Assembly (NCBI RefSeq): GCF_009299835.1
Contig: NZ_VKCZ01000004.1
Coordinates: 232,385 to 296,384, forward strand
From: Microlunatus speluncae
Lineage (GTDB): Bacteria; Actinomycetota; Actinomycetes; Propionibacteriales; Propionibacteriaceae
DNA length: 64,000 nt
Reading direction: 5' to 3'
In this document: in pieces, positions 8,070 to 16,435 of the stretch
Layout: every line of letters starts with the position of its first letter
Position numbering within the stretch: position 1 is the stretch's first letter
The notes under the pieces: generated by a model
The model's input: the letters and a program-made list of their open reading frames with translations, nothing else
Told to the model about the DNA's origin: nothing
Database searches by the model: none
Translations under genes and position numbers: made by a program

Positions 8070-8693
8070 ATGAATGCGTACGATCGGCTCGACCGAGCCC
8101 TGGCCAAGACGGCGGAGGCCGTACGAGGTCGGACCCGGACCGGCCGGACCCACGACGACGCCGACGACGTGGTGGGCACGCTGGCCACCGACGGCGCCAT
8201 CGACTTCGACCCGCGACCGCTGCTGCGGGCACTGCATCGCGCCGGCGCCCCGGTGGTGGTGATCGGCCAGGTGGCCGGGATCCTGCACGGGTCGGCCGAA
8301 CTCACCGGCGACCTGGACCTGCTGTGGGACGGCGATCCGCGCCACACGCCCGCGCTGGCGGCCGGCTTCGCCGCTATCGGCGCCGAGCTGACCGACGACG
8401 ACGGTCGCCCGCTGCCCTGCGGACCGGAATCGTTCCTGCTGCCGAAGGTGCAGTTCGTGGCGCCGACGGTCAGTGGCGACGCCTGTACGCCGGCGCTGCC
8501 CTGGGGCGAGCTCGAGGTCCGGGACTACCTGCAGCGCAGCCAGCGACTGCAGACGCCGGAGGGTTGGTCGATCGGCTATCTGCGGGCCAGTGATCTGATC
8601 ACGATGCGGCTGGCGGCGGGCCGGCCGAAGGACCTCCGCCGCGCCGACGAACTGATCGCGCTCGGCCGGGAGCGGCTCGCCGGCTCGATCTGA
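8070..8693 (+). CDS. Nucleotidyltransferase-like protein
   Basis: 207 residues. The motif VVVIGQVAGILHGSAELTGDLDLLWDGD near residue 72 resembles the GG(x)AA/D-x-D active site of minimal or AbiEii-like nucleotidyltransferases (D-L-D at the metal site, with VIGQVAG in place of the usual GG). The carboxyl part has YLRASDLITMRLAAGRPKDLRRADEL, like the K-D-x-x-D-hinge of the same fold. Substrate unknown. It is a single gene after erpA and may be cotranscribed. The Shine-Dalgarno is weak. It could be part of an orphan toxin-like family, but no partner gene is adjacent. Confidence 0.6.
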   Translation: MNAYDRLDRALAKTAEAVRGRTRTGRTHDDADDVVGTLATDGAIDFDPRPLLRALHRAGAPVVVIGQVAGILHGSAELTGDLDLLWDGDPRHTPALAAGFAAIGAELTDDDGRPLPCGPESFLLPKVQFVAPTVSGDACTPALPWGELEVRDYLQRSQRLQTPEGWSIGYLRASDLITMRLAAGRPKDLRRADELIALGRERLAGSI

Positions 8694-8699
8694 GCGGGC

Positions 8700-8906
8700 T
8701 CAAACCTTCCGGACGACGAACCGTGGCGGATCGGTGCTGATCAACTCGTGCCCGCGCATCCGGCACCAGGCGGCCAGGTCGGGCTCGGCGGCGGGGTCGT
8801 CGGCCAAGATCACGATCTCCGCGCCCGACTCCAGGGCGGTGATCCGGCGGGCCAGCTCGATGATCGGCCGCGGGCACTTCATCCCCAGGCAGTCCAGTTC
8901 GTCCAT
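8700..8906 (-). CDS. TusA-like sulfur carrier protein
   Basis: 68 residues with the family signature LDCLGMKCPRPIIELARR at the amino end, including the CPxP sulfur-accepting cysteine. The second half fits a small alpha/beta fold. TusA-type proteins accept persulfide sulfur from a cysteine desulfurase and pass it to tRNA thiolation or other acceptors. It lies 19 bp downstream of the desulfurase-like gene on the same strand, which supports a functional pair. The ATG at 8906 is preferred to a TTG at 8915. Confidence 0.82.
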   Translation of the reverse strand: MDELDCLGMKCPRPIIELARRITALESGAEIVILADDPAAEPDLAAWCRMRGHELISTDPPRFVVRKV

Positions 8907-8925
8907 GATCAACAACTCGCATCGA

Positions 8926-10068
8926 TCATGGTGCGTCCAACCGGGCCCGGATGCCGGCGACGATCGGCGGCAGGGCGGTGATCAACCGATCGACGTCCGC
9001 CTCGGTGCTGGCGCGGGTCAGGCCGATCCGCAGGTTGCCGTGGGTGAGAGCGCCCATCGCCGCGAGCACGTGCGACGGCGTCTCCGCCGAGGCGCTGCAG
9101 GCGGAGCCGCTGGCCACGGCGAGGCCGGCCCGGTCCAGCTCGAGGGTGAGGGTCTCGCCGTCCACGTACAGCACCGAGAAGGTGAGCAGGTGCGGCACCC
9201 GTCGCTCGGGGTCGCCGGCCACATCCACGTCGGTGATCAAGGTCGCGACCTCAGCCCTCAGTCGGTTGATCAACTCGTGCTGCCGGACGCCGAGCTCCGG
9301 CTGGTCGAGCCAGGTCCGTAGCGCCACCGTGGCGGCGACGATCGCCGGCACATCCGGCGGGCCGGGCCAGCGGCCGTCCTGATAGTCGTCGACCGGATAG
9401 GGCGTCCGCCAGCGGGTGCCGCGCCGGATGATCATGAAGCCGACCGAGGCGGGGCCGCCGAACGCGGCGGCCGAGCCGATCAGGATGCTCCACGGGCCGG
9501 CGTCGCGAAGCTCGATCCGGCCCAGCGCCGCCGTCGCGTCCAGCACCAGCGGCACGCCGGCGGCCCGGCAGGCCTCCGCGGCCTCGGCGTACGGCTGCAG
9601 CGTGCCGACCTCGTGATTGGCCACCTGGAGCACCGCCGCCGCGACCTCGGGCCGGCTCACCGTCGCGGTCCAGTCGGCCAGGTCGATCCGGCCGACCGGG
9701 TCGACGGCGACCCGGATCGGCTCGCCGGCCGCGGCGGTCGCCGCCAGCACGGCGGAGTGCTCGATCGCCGACGTGATCATGGTCCGGCCGATCCGCCGCC
9801 GGCCGAGGGCCAGCCCGTCGATGGCGGCCGCCGCGGTCTGCGGTCCGGAGCCGGTGAACACGACCTCGTCGGGCCGGGCGCCGACGGCCGCGGCGACCAG
9901 CGCCCGGGCCTGGTCCAGGGCCTGCGCGGCGAGCCGGCCGGGGCGGTGCAACCGGAGCGGATCGCCCCAGCCGGAGTCCTGCGCGGCCAGCCAGGCCGCC
10001 CGGGCTTCCGGCAGCAGCGGTTCGGCGGTGGAGCCGTCGAGGAAGACGGTCGGATTCGGTCCCGTCAC
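8926..10068 (-). CDS. Cysteine desulfurase-like class V aminotransferase fold, PLP lysine absent
   Basis: 380 residues. FLDGSTAEPLLPEA opens the fold. The PLP-stacking histidine is in SAIEHSAVL (about H104), the pyridine-binding Asp is in LVLDATAALGR (about D177), and the mobile cysteine is in ASGSACSASAETPSHV (about C324). However, the position of SxHK is GSAAAFGGPASVG (about 199-210): both the His and the Schiff-base Lys are Ala, confirmed by reading the codons. The Gln contacting PLP is also replaced. It sits next to a TusA-like gene and is divergent from ctaC. It may be a non-catalytic sulfur-handling or scaffold protein. GTG 10068 with GGTAGG upstream is preferred to an in-frame start at 10107. 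Confidence 0.8.
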   Translation of the reverse strand: MTGPNPTVFLDGSTAEPLLPEARAAWLAAQDSGWGDPLRLHRPGRLAAQALDQARALVAAAVGARPDEVVFTGSGPQTAAAAIDGLALGRRRIGRTMITSAIEHSAVLAATAAAGEPIRVAVDPVGRIDLADWTATVSRPEVAAAVLQVANHEVGTLQPYAEAAEACRAAGVPLVLDATAALGRIELRDAGPWSILIGSAAAFGGPASVGFMIIRRGTRWRTPYPVDDYQDGRWPGPPDVPAIVAATVALRTWLDQPELGVRQHELINRLRAEVATLITDVDVAGDPERRVPHLLTFSVLYVDGETLTLELDRAGLAVASGSACSASAETPSHVLAAMGALTHGNLRIGLTRASTEADVDRLITALPPIVAGIRARLDAP

Positions 10069-10241
10069 GACGGCAAACCTACCCGCGCCGAAGGTGTCCC
10101 GGACCACCCGCGCCCCGGCGCTGAAGCCGGGGCGATCTGCGTTAGGGTGAGCACCGAGATTTGGTCCGGCGTGATGGCCTGCCCACCGTCGTCCGGATCT
10201 CGCCCAGCGAGGCGATTTGGCCGAAGAACGAAAGGCGCGAT

Positions 10242-11144
10242 GTGCGTGGCACTGGCAACAGGTCCGTCCCGGTAGGGAGTCCCGGGACGGTCGCTCGGAG
10301 CACGCGCCGGTTTCCGGGGCGACGGGTGCTGCTGGCGCTCGGCGCGATCGGTGCCGGGGTGGCGCTGACCGGCTGCGACAGCGTCGAGGACCTGGCCCGG
10401 CTCGGCTACCCGGAGATGGCGAGTGATCGCGCCCCGGTGATGCACGACCTGTGGATCGGGACCTGGATCGCGGCCGCGGTGGTCGGCATCGGCGTCTGGG
10501 GCCTGATCGGGTTCGCGGTGATCAGGTATCGCCGGCGCAACGCCGACGCTCCGCCGCAGAAGCGCTACAACCTGCCGATGGAGATCTTCTACTCGCTGGC
10601 CCCGTTCGTGATCATCGGTGTGCTGTTCTACTACACGGTGATCGCCCAGGACCACGTGCTGAGCAAGGTCGAGGAGCCGGATCACGTCGTCGACGTGGTC
10701 GGTCAGAAGTGGTCCTGGACCTTCAACTACCGCGAAGCGGACAATCCCGATGTCGGTAACGACGTCTGGGAGGCCGGCACGGTCAACCATTCGCCCGACC
10801 TCTATCTGCCGGTGGGCGAGTCGGTCCGGTTCAAGCTCAACTCCCCGGACGTCATCCACTCGTTCTGGATCCCGGCCTTCGCGTTCAAGATGGACATCCT
10901 GCCGGGCCGGACCAACACGTTCGACGTCACTCCCACCCGGGAGGGCGTCTACTCCGGCAAGTGCGCCGAGCTCTGCGGCACCTACCACGCGGCGATGATC
11001 TTCAACGTGCACGTGGTCAGTGAGGCCGAGTACAACGAATACCTGAAGGGTCTCGCCGAACGCGGCAACATCGGCGAGGCCATGGGCGCCGAGGCGGCCA
11101 ACAAGAACGGTCCGGCCATTCCGGAAGCAGGAGGGGCACGATGA
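10242..11144 (+). CDS. ctaC: Cytochrome c oxidase subunit II
   Basis: 300 residues. A basic amino end and a hydrophobic segment end in the lipobox ALTGC (Cys about 45), so it should be a lipoprotein. Two transmembrane helices follow ([20 protein letters not shown] and [19 protein letters not shown]). The periplasm-side cupredoxin domain has the CuA site [12 protein letters not shown] near the end, plus the upstream His in DVIHSFW. It passes electrons from cytochrome c to CtaD. GTG 10242 with GAAAGG 6 bp before is preferred over a TTG at 10161. Its stop overlaps the ctaD start. Confidence 0.95.
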   Translation: MRGTGNRSVPVGSPGTVARSTRRFPGRRVLLALGAIGAGVALTGCDSVEDLARLGYPEMASDRAPVMHDLWIGTWIAAAVVGIGVWGLIGFAVIRYRRRNADAPPQKRYNLPMEIFYSLAPFVIIGVLFYYTVIAQDHVLSKVEEPDHVVDVVGQKWSWTFNYREADNPDVGNDVWEAGTVNHSPDLYLPVGESVRFKLNSPDVIHSFWIPAFAFKMDILPGRTNTFDVTPTREGVYSGKCAELCGTYHAAMIFNVHVVSEAEYNEYLKGLAERGNIGEAMGAEAANKNGPAIPEAGGAR

Positions 11145-12901
11145 CGACGGCGGAGCGGACCGTCACGCCCGAGGTCACCCCGGCCAGGCGCCGGATGGGC
11201 ACGATCTCGTGGTCCTGGCTGTCCACGACCGATCACAAGGTGATCGGCAATCTCTACTTCATCACCTCGATGGTCTTCTTCGGCTTCGCCGGCCTGATGG
11301 CCCTGGCGATCCGGGCCGAGCTGGCCTTCCCGGGCCTGCAGTACGTCTCGCACGAGACGTTCAACCAGTTCTTCACCATGCACGGCACGATCATGCTGCT
11401 GCTGTTCGCGACGCCGCTGTTCGCCGGCTTCGCCAACGCGATCATGCCGCTGCAGATCGGCTCGCCGGACGTCGCGTTCCCGCGGCTGAACATGCTGTCG
11501 TACTGGCTGTATCTGTTCGGTGGGCTGATCACCGTCTCCGGCTTCCTGACCCCGGGCGGCGCCGCCAGCTTCGGCTGGTTCGCGTACGCCCCGCTGAGCG
11601 ACGCGATCAACTCGCCCGGCGTCGGCGGCGACCTGTGGATCATGGGCCTCTACCTGGCCGGCCTCGGCACCATCCTCGGCGCGGTGAACTTCATCACCAC
11701 GATCCTGTGCATGCGAGCACCGGGGATGACCATGTTCCGGCTGCCGATCTTCTGCTGGAACATCCTGGTCACCTCGATCCTGGTGCTGATCGCGTTCCCG
11801 ATCCTGGCCGCCGCTCTGCTGATGCTGGAGGCCGACCGGTCCCTCGGGGCGCTGGTCTTCGACTCCTCGACCGGCGGGCCGTTGCTCTGGCAGCACCTGT
11901 TCTGGTTCTTCGGCCATCCCGAGGTCTACATCATCGCGTTGCCGTTCTTCGGCATCATCACCGAGATCCTGCCGGTGTTCAGTCGTAAACCCGTGTTCGG
12001 CTACATCGGCCTGGTCGCGGCGACACTCGGTATCGCGGCGCTCTCGGTGGCGGTCTGGGCGCACCACATGTTCGTCACCGGAGCGGTGAACCTGCCGTTC
12101 TTCTCCTTCATGACGTTCCTGATCGCGGTCCCGACCGGGGTGAAGTTCTTCAACTGGATCGGCACGATGTGGGGCGGCAGCGTCTCGTTGGACACGCCGA
12201 TGCTGTGGTCGATCGGGTTCCTCACCACGTTCCTCTTCGGTGGCCTGACCGGCATCATCCTGGCCAGCCCGCCGCTGGACTTCCAGCTCTCCGACTCCTA
12301 CTTCGTGGTCGCGCACTTCCACTACGTGGTGTTCGGCACGGTGGTGTTCGCGATGTTCGCCGGCTTCTACTACTGGTGGCCGAAGTTCACCGGGCGGATG
12401 CTGGACGAGACGCTGGGCAAGATCCACTTCTGGCTGCTGTTCATCGGCTTCCACACGACGTTCCTGGTGCAGCACTGGCTGGGCGCGGAGGGCATGCCGC
12501 GACGGATCGCCGACTACTTGCCGGAGGAGGGCTTCACCGTCCTCAACCAGGTCTCGTCGGCCGGCGCGTTCCTCCTCGGCGCCTCGATCCTGCCGTTCCT
12601 CTACAACGTCTGGAAGTCGCGCCGGGCGCCGCTGGTCGGCGTCGACGATCCGTGGGGCTGGGGCCGCTCGCTGGAGTGGGCGACGTCCTGCCCGCCGCCG
12701 CGGCACAACTTCACCTCGTTGCCGCGGATCCGGTCCGAATCGCCGGCGTTCGACCTGCACCATCCCGAGCTCGCGCTGGAGGAGTATCAGGACAGCTCGG
12801 TCGACGAGGAGGGCCTGATCCGGTCCGGCGTGGACTCGAGCGATGACGCGGGACGACAGGAAATGCTGGAAGAGCGGGTCGACAGGGAGGAGCGGTCGTG
12901 A
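11141..12901 (+). CDS. ctaD: Cytochrome c oxidase subunit I (aa3-type)
   Basis: 586 residues with 12 membrane helices. Haem and CuB ligands are visible: TMHGTIM near residue 85, [10 protein letters not shown] near 256 (His and cross-linked Tyr), WAHHMF near 307, and the haem a/a3 pair in VVAHFHYV near 390. It is the catalytic, proton-pumping subunit of the terminal oxidase in the cytoplasmic membrane. A hydrophilic carboxy-terminal extension of about 60 residues, rich in Glu and Asp, is typical of actinobacteria. ATGA overlap with ctaC, and a 4-bp overlap with ctaF, show a coupled operon. Confidence 0.97.
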   Translation: MTTAERTVTPEVTPARRRMGTISWSWLSTTDHKVIGNLYFITSMVFFGFAGLMALAIRAELAFPGLQYVSHETFNQFFTMHGTIMLLLFATPLFAGFANAIMPLQIGSPDVAFPRLNMLSYWLYLFGGLITVSGFLTPGGAASFGWFAYAPLSDAINSPGVGGDLWIMGLYLAGLGTILGAVNFITTILCMRAPGMTMFRLPIFCWNILVTSILVLIAFPILAAALLMLEADRSLGALVFDSSTGGPLLWQHLFWFFGHPEVYIIALPFFGIITEILPVFSRKPVFGYIGLVAATLGIAALSVAVWAHHMFVTGAVNLPFFSFMTFLIAVPTGVKFFNWIGTMWGGSVSLDTPMLWSIGFLTTFLFGGLTGIILASPPLDFQLSDSYFVVAHFHYVVFGTVVFAMFAGFYYWWPKFTGRMLDETLGKIHFWLLFIGFHTTFLVQHWLGAEGMPRRIADYLPEEGFTVLNQVSSAGAFLLGASILPFLYNVWKSRRAPLVGVDDPWGWGRSLEWATSCPPPRHNFTSLPRIRSESPAFDLHHPELALEEYQDSSVDEEGLIRSGVDSSDDAGRQEMLEERVDREERS

Positions 12902-13293
12902 AGGCCGAGGCGTGGATCTTCGGATTCTTGGCGATCTTCCTGGTGATCGTCACCCCGATCTACTACCTGATGAGCGGTGACCCGACCGGCACCGCGGCGC
13001 TCACCCTGTGCTTCTTCCTGACGCTGATGATCACCGGCTACCTGGCCCTGATCGCCCGCCGGATGGATCAGCGGCCGGAGGACAAGAAGGACGGCGAGAT
13101 CGCCGAGGGTGCGGGCGAGCTGGGCTTCTTCCCGCCGTCGAGCATCTGGCCGCTGTACGTCGCGCTCACCCTGGTGCTGATCGCGCTCGGCCCGGTGTTC
13201 GGCTGGTGGCTGATGATCCTCGGATTCGGTGCCGGGATCGTCACCTGCACCGGCCTGGTGTACGAGTTCTACCGCGGTGATCACGCGCACTGA
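12898..13293 (+). CDS. ctaF: Cytochrome c oxidase subunit IV, actinobacterial type
   Basis: 131 residues with four hydrophobic helices: [40 protein letters not shown], and two after the loop with [11 protein letters not shown]. This small subunit is specific to actinobacterial aa3 oxidases and follows ctaD. The GTG start overlaps the ctaD stop. ctaE and the bc1 genes are not in the window. Confidence 0.92.
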   Translation: MKAEAWIFGFLAIFLVIVTPIYYLMSGDPTGTAALTLCFFLTLMITGYLALIARRMDQRPEDKKDGEIAEGAGELGFFPPSSIWPLYVALTLVLIALGPVFGWWLMILGFGAGIVTCTGLVYEFYRGDHAH

Positions 13294-13304
13294 GCTTGCT
13301 CGAC

Positions 13305-13340
13305 CGAACCGTCCGGACCCCTCGGGATCCGGACGGTTCG
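13305..13340. terminator. Bidirectional hairpin after ctaF
   Basis: CGAACCGTCCGGA (13305-13317) pairs perfectly with 13328-13340 across a 10-nt loop. It lies between the ctaF stop and the stop of the convergent membrane protein gene, and is followed by TCGTTTC. Confidence 0.75.
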
Positions 13341-13345
13341 TCGTT

Positions 13346-13756
13346 TCAGGCGGGCTGCGGCGCCGGTTGGACGCTGCGTTCGTGCAGGGCCAGGGCGATC
13401 AGCGGCAGCAGGATGCCGAGGCCGAAGGTGATCAGCTGCGCCACAGCTTCGGCCCCCGAGTAGCCCTCCAGGTGGCTCGCGTGGAAGACGAAGTGCGGCA
13501 CCGTGAAGAGCAGATTCGCCAGCACCGCCAGCCGGACCAGGAACGGTCGCAGGGTCAGCGCGGCGACGAAGATCAACAGCACCCAACCCAGGGTCGCGGC
13601 ACCGACGTCGCGCATCAGGTGTTCGTTGTACGGCGGCAGTCCGCTGACCCAGGGTCCGTCGTCGAAGAACCAGCGCGGCGCGAACAGCTGGGCCAGCGCC
13701 CCGAGCCCCTGACCCACGCCCAAGATCAACAACACGGTCCGGGTCGCGATTCTCAT
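13346..13756 (-). CDS. Four-helix membrane protein in the ECF41-linked SDR operon
   Basis: 136 residues. Four membrane helices: TRTVLLILGVGQGLGALAQL, AATLGWVLLIFVAALTL, FLVRLAVLANLLFTVPHFVFH and a last one with LITFGLGILLPLIALAL. RWFFDDGPWVSGLPPYNEHLMRD lies between helices 1 and 2. It resembles small DUF4345-like or DoxX-like proteins, but I do not assign a family. The ATG overlaps the stop of the SDR gene by 4 bp, so both should be made from one mRNA. Confidence 0.7.
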   Translation of the reverse strand: MRIATRTVLLILGVGQGLGALAQLFAPRWFFDDGPWVSGLPPYNEHLMRDVGAATLGWVLLIFVAALTLRPFLVRLAVLANLLFTVPHFVFHASHLEGYSGAEAVAQLITFGLGILLPLIALALHERSVQPAPQPA

Positions 13757-14550
13757 CGGCCGCCTCCATAGCGGGTCGAGCGGGGATCGGCGACCGCCGC
13801 CAGGTGATCGACGAACGTCGGTCCGTCGGTTGGATGATCAGGAGCCAGGTGCTCGCCGCGCCGGAAGGCGGCGACCGCCGCACCGGGCAGTCGCAGCGGC
13901 AGGATGGGACGCCGGCGGCCCGTCCGGGTCAGGTAGGCGCGGGCCAGGTCGGTCAGCGCGTGGGTCTCGGGGCCGCCGAGGTCGGCGACCCGGCCCTCCG
14001 GCGGGCTGCCGGCGAGCTCGACCAACCGGGCCGCCACGGCGCCGGCGTCGATCGGTTGGAACCGCAGGTCGGGCACCGGCATCACCGGTGCTCGGGCGGC
14101 CAGGGCCAGGATCGTCCGCAGCAGCTCGTGGAACTGGGTGGTCCGCAGGATCGTGTACGGCACTCCGGAGCCGGCGATCGCCCGCTCGATCTCGACCTTG
14201 CCCCGGTAGTACCCGAACGGGATCCGGTCGATCCCGACGATCGAGATCGACACCAGGTGGCCGACCGCGGTCGCCTGCGCCGCGGCGAGCAGGGTGCGCG
14301 CCGCCGCGACGTCCTCGCCCGGTCGGTGCCGGCCCGCGCAGTGCACGACCGTGCCCGCCCCGGCCAGCGCGTCCCGCAGCCCATCGCCGGACATCAGGTC
14401 CGCCGTCGCCCAGCCGTACGGTTCATGGTCGGCGGCCGGGCGTGGCCGGCGGCTGACCAGCCGGACCTCCCGCCCGGCCGACACCAGCCGGCGCACCACC
14501 TGCCGGCCCAACTCGCCGGTGCCACCGGTCACCACCACCGGTTCTGTCAT
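13753..14550 (-). CDS. NAD(P)-binding SDR/NmrA-like epimerase-type oxidoreductase
   Basis: 265 residues. The Rossmann motif VVTGGTGELGRQVVRRL is at the amino end, with VSRRP after beta-2 (basic, suggesting NADP). A partial active site VSIVGIDRIPFGYYRGKVE (Tyr-x-x-x-Lys) is near residue 117. It belongs to the atypical/extended SDR group. ECF41 sigma factors are known to be encoded beside oxidoreductases or epimerases of this kind, and sigJ is indeed directly upstream. ATG 14550 with GAGGAG is preferred to an in-frame start at 14568. Substrate unknown. Confidence 0.85.
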   Translation of the reverse strand: MTEPVVVTGGTGELGRQVVRRLVSAGREVRLVSRRPRPAADHEPYGWATADLMSGDGLRDALAGAGTVVHCAGRHRPGEDVAAARTLLAAAQATAVGHLVSISIVGIDRIPFGYYRGKVEIERAIAGSGVPYTILRTTQFHELLRTILALAARAPVMPVPDLRFQPIDAGAVAARLVELAGSPPEGRVADLGGPETHALTDLARAYLTRTGRRRPILPLRLPGAAVAAFRRGEHLAPDHPTDGPTFVDHLAAVADPRSTRYGGGR

Positions 14551-14581
14551 GGATCTCCTCTCGGTCACCAGGAGAGAACCG

Positions 14582-14603
14582 GACGGCCGGAGCGTTTGTG
14601 ACA
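14582..14603 (-). promoter_or_regulatory. Possible ECF41-type promoter before the SDR gene
   Basis: On the minus strand TGTCACA (14603-14597) is followed after 11 nt by CGTC (14585-14582), about 30 bp ahead of the SDR start. TGTCACA and CGTC are the elements described for ECF41 promoters, but the usual spacing is about 16 nt, so the -10 assignment is doubtful. Confidence 0.3.
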
Positions 14604-14611
14604 GCCGCGAC

Positions 14612-14686
14612 GACCGGAATCCAGCAACGGTTCGGTGAATCTGCCCTCAGCGGGCCCGATCCGCGAACCAGTGCTGGATTCCGGTC
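14612..14686. terminator. Long hairpin between sigJ and the SDR gene
   Basis: 14612-14634 (GACCGGAATCCAGCA plus GGTTCG) pairs with 14664-14686 over 23 positions with two mismatches. The right arm overlaps the sigJ stop codon. It is placed to end sigJ transcription or to separate it from SDR expression. Confidence 0.6.
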
Positions 14687-15581
14687 ACTGCCCGAGCAGC
14701 TCCAGGCCCCGCAGCTGACGCTCGAGGAAGCGCAGCTTGGTCGGGTTCGCGACGATGTGGAAGCTCTCGATCACGCCGTCGGCGGCGTCGATCAGCAGCG
14801 CCGCGACAACGGCCCCGTCGGCGACCGCGACCAGCCCCGGCTGTCCGTTGAGCTCGAGGATCCGCAACTCGAAGTCGCCGGCGTAGCGGTGCAGCCCGCG
14901 GCCGAGATACGCCGCCACCTGGCTCCGACCCACCACCGGGCGCCGGGCCGCGGTGACGACACCGCCGCCATCGGCCCGCGACACCACGTCCTCGGCCAGC
15001 AACTGCTCCAGTCGGGCCAGGTCACCCTGCTGGGCAGCCCGCAGGAACGACTCGAACAGCTGCCGGTGCTGGGCCGGATCGACGGCGAACCGGCGCTCGC
15101 CGTCGATCCGCTGCCGGGCCCGCCGGAAGTGCTGCCGGGAGCCCTCCTCGGTCAGACCCAGCAACTCGGCCAGCTCCCGGTGCCCGTAACCGAAGGCGGT
15201 TCGCAGCACATAGACGGCGCGCTCCACCGGCGCCAGCCGCTCCAGCAGCACCAAACTGGCGTAGTCGACCGCCTGCTGCTGCTCGACGTCGGCGGCCGGA
15301 TCGGCCGACTCGGAGAGCATCGGCTCCGGCAGCCAGGGCCCCGGATACTCGCGCCGGGCGGCGGCCGAGCCGAGCCGGTTCAGGCAGAGGTTGGTGACCA
15401 CCCGGTCCAACCAGGCCGTCGGGTGGGTGATCGCCGCGTGCACCGCGCCGGCCCAGCGCAGATAGGCGTCCTGGACCGCGTCCTCGGCGTCCTGTGCCTG
15501 CCCGAGCATCCGGTACGCGAGGCCGAACAGCCGCCCACGATGCCGCTCGAAGGTCGTCGTCGGATCCACAGTCGACTCCAC
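14685..15581 (-). CDS. sigJ: ECF41-family sigma factor (SigJ-like) with fused SnoaL-like domain
   Basis: 298 residues. The sigma-2 region is at about 10-75 (LAYRMLGQAQDAEDAVQDAYLRW) and sigma-4 at about 105-165 (ERAVYVLRTAFGYGHRELAELLGL). A linker with PGPWLPEP precedes region 4, and the carboxy-terminal NTF2/SnoaL-like domain carries SRADGGG and NPTKL. WLP, DGGG and NP(D/T)KL are the published ECF41 signature motifs. In this group the fused domain controls sigma activity in place of an anti-sigma factor. The likely target is the adjacent SDR operon. Confidence 0.92.
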   Translation of the reverse strand: MESTVDPTTTFERHRGRLFGLAYRMLGQAQDAEDAVQDAYLRWAGAVHAAITHPTAWLDRVVTNLCLNRLGSAAARREYPGPWLPEPMLSESADPAADVEQQQAVDYASLVLLERLAPVERAVYVLRTAFGYGHRELAELLGLTEEGSRQHFRRARQRIDGERRFAVDPAQHRQLFESFLRAAQQGDLARLEQLLAEDVVSRADGGGVVTAARRPVVGRSQVAAYLGRGLHRYAGDFELRILELNGQPGLVAVADGAVVAALLIDAADGVIESFHIVANPTKLRFLERQLRGLELLGQ

Positions 15582-15642
15582 CCGCTCGACGCTACTCGTC
15601 CCCGCCGTCCCACCCGCTCAGGGATCCGCCTCCGCCGTGCCG

Positions 15643-15655
15643 CCCCCCCCCCCCC
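15643..15655. repeat. Homopolymer of 13 C (13 G on the sigJ strand)
   Basis: An uninterrupted run of 13 C lies 62-74 bp upstream of the sigJ start codon, in the 248-bp intergenic region between sigJ and the PadR gene. Runs of this length can change length by slippage. It could alter promoter spacing, or it could be a sequencing-sensitive site. Confidence 0.7.
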
Positions 15656-15673
15656 TCGCCGTGCGCCCCGTAC

Positions 15674-15711
15674 TCCCGCCGTGCTCCTGCTGCAACGGGA
15701 GCACGGCGGGA
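15674..15711. repeat. 14-bp perfect hairpin in the sigJ-padR intergenic region
   Basis: TCCCGCCGTGCTCC (15674-15687) pairs exactly with 15698-15711 around a 10-nt loop. It lies between divergent genes, so it is unlikely to be a terminator. It is more likely a palindromic repeat or operator. Confidence 0.5.
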
Positions 15712-15786
15712 ACAGGGGGAGCATGGGCGCGATCATCCGGCGGGTGGGACGGGGTGGGCGGGTTGATTCGGGGCTGGCATGCGCAT

Positions 15787-15817
15787 ATATTCCGTGTGGA
15801 ATATTTGGTACGGAATA
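15787..15817 (+). promoter_or_regulatory. Nested operator upstream of the PadR gene
   Basis: Two overlapping inverted repeats lie just before the gene. One is ATATTCC-GTGT-GGAATAT (15787-15804). The other is TATTCCGT with ACGGAATA (15788-15795 and 15810-15817). Both are perfect and AT-rich. They suit a dimeric PadR repressor acting on its own promoter, the common arrangement for the family. Confidence 0.6.
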
Positions 15818-15829
15818 ACGGGGGAGCGC

Positions 15830-16435
15830 GTGGGTAGGCAGCAGTTGACGCCGCTGGCGGTGATGCTGCTGGCCCTGGTGGCCGAGCGGGAGATGCATCC
15901 GTACGAGATGCTGCAGACGATGACCGAGCGCGGCGAAGACCGCCTGGTCAAGGTCCGGCCCGGCTCGCTCTACCACGCCGTCGAACGGCTGGCGGCGGCC
16001 GAACTGATCCGCGCCACCGGGGTCGAGCGGGCCGGCAACCGGCCGGAGCGGACCAGCTATGCGCTGACCGAGGCCGGGGCCCGGCTGTTGCAGGCCCGGG
16101 TGGCCGAGATGCTGCGCGCGCCGGTCAACGAGTACCCCCAATTCCTGGTCGCCCTGGACGAGGCGCACAACCTGCCGCGGGAGCAGGTGATCGACTACCT
16201 CGGCGAATACGCTGCCGCTCTCGCCGCCGACCTGGCCACGATCGACGCGGCGCTGGGGCGCGCCGGGACGCAGGCAGTGCCGGAGGCCTACTGGTTGTCC
16301 TGGCGCTACCTCCAGCACACCAAGCAGGCCGAGCTGGGCTGGATCAGCCGCCTCATCGAACGCATCAAGAGCAAGGAACTGGAATGGCCGAAATTTCCGA
16401 TACACGACCTGCGCCGGCAGCCGACCGCGGAGTGA
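15830..16435 (+). CDS. PadR-family transcriptional regulator
   Basis: 201 residues from the GTG at 15830. The winged helix (LTPLAVMLLALVAEREMHPYEMLQTM, then VRPGSLYHAVERLAAAELI) is diagnostic of PadR. A carboxy-terminal helical dimerisation domain of the Vir-like subgroup spans about 100-190. GGGGGAG precedes the start. Its end overlaps the MFS efflux gene, so it most likely represses that gene together with its own, and is released by a toxic ligand. The operator at 15787-15817 fits. Ligand unknown. Confidence 0.88.
   Translation: MGRQQLTPLAVMLLALVAEREMHPYEMLQTMTERGEDRLVKVRPGSLYHAVERLAAAELIRATGVERAGNRPERTSYALTEAGARLLQARVAEMLRAPVNEYPQFLVALDEAHNLPREQVIDYLGEYAAALAADLATIDAALGRAGTQAVPEAYWLSWRYLQHTKQAELGWISRLIERIKSKELEWPKFPIHDLRRQPTAE

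Noticed and set aside
10982..12763. Long minus-strand reading frame of almost 600 codons over ctaD
   Set aside because: It is the antisense shadow of ctaD in GC-rich DNA. Its product is an Arg/Asp/Gln-rich sequence with no domain.
15656..15780. A small gene between sigJ and the PadR gene
   Set aside because: Frames here are short, Pro/Arg-rich, and cross the C13 tract and a 14-bp hairpin; no start with a ribosome site was found.
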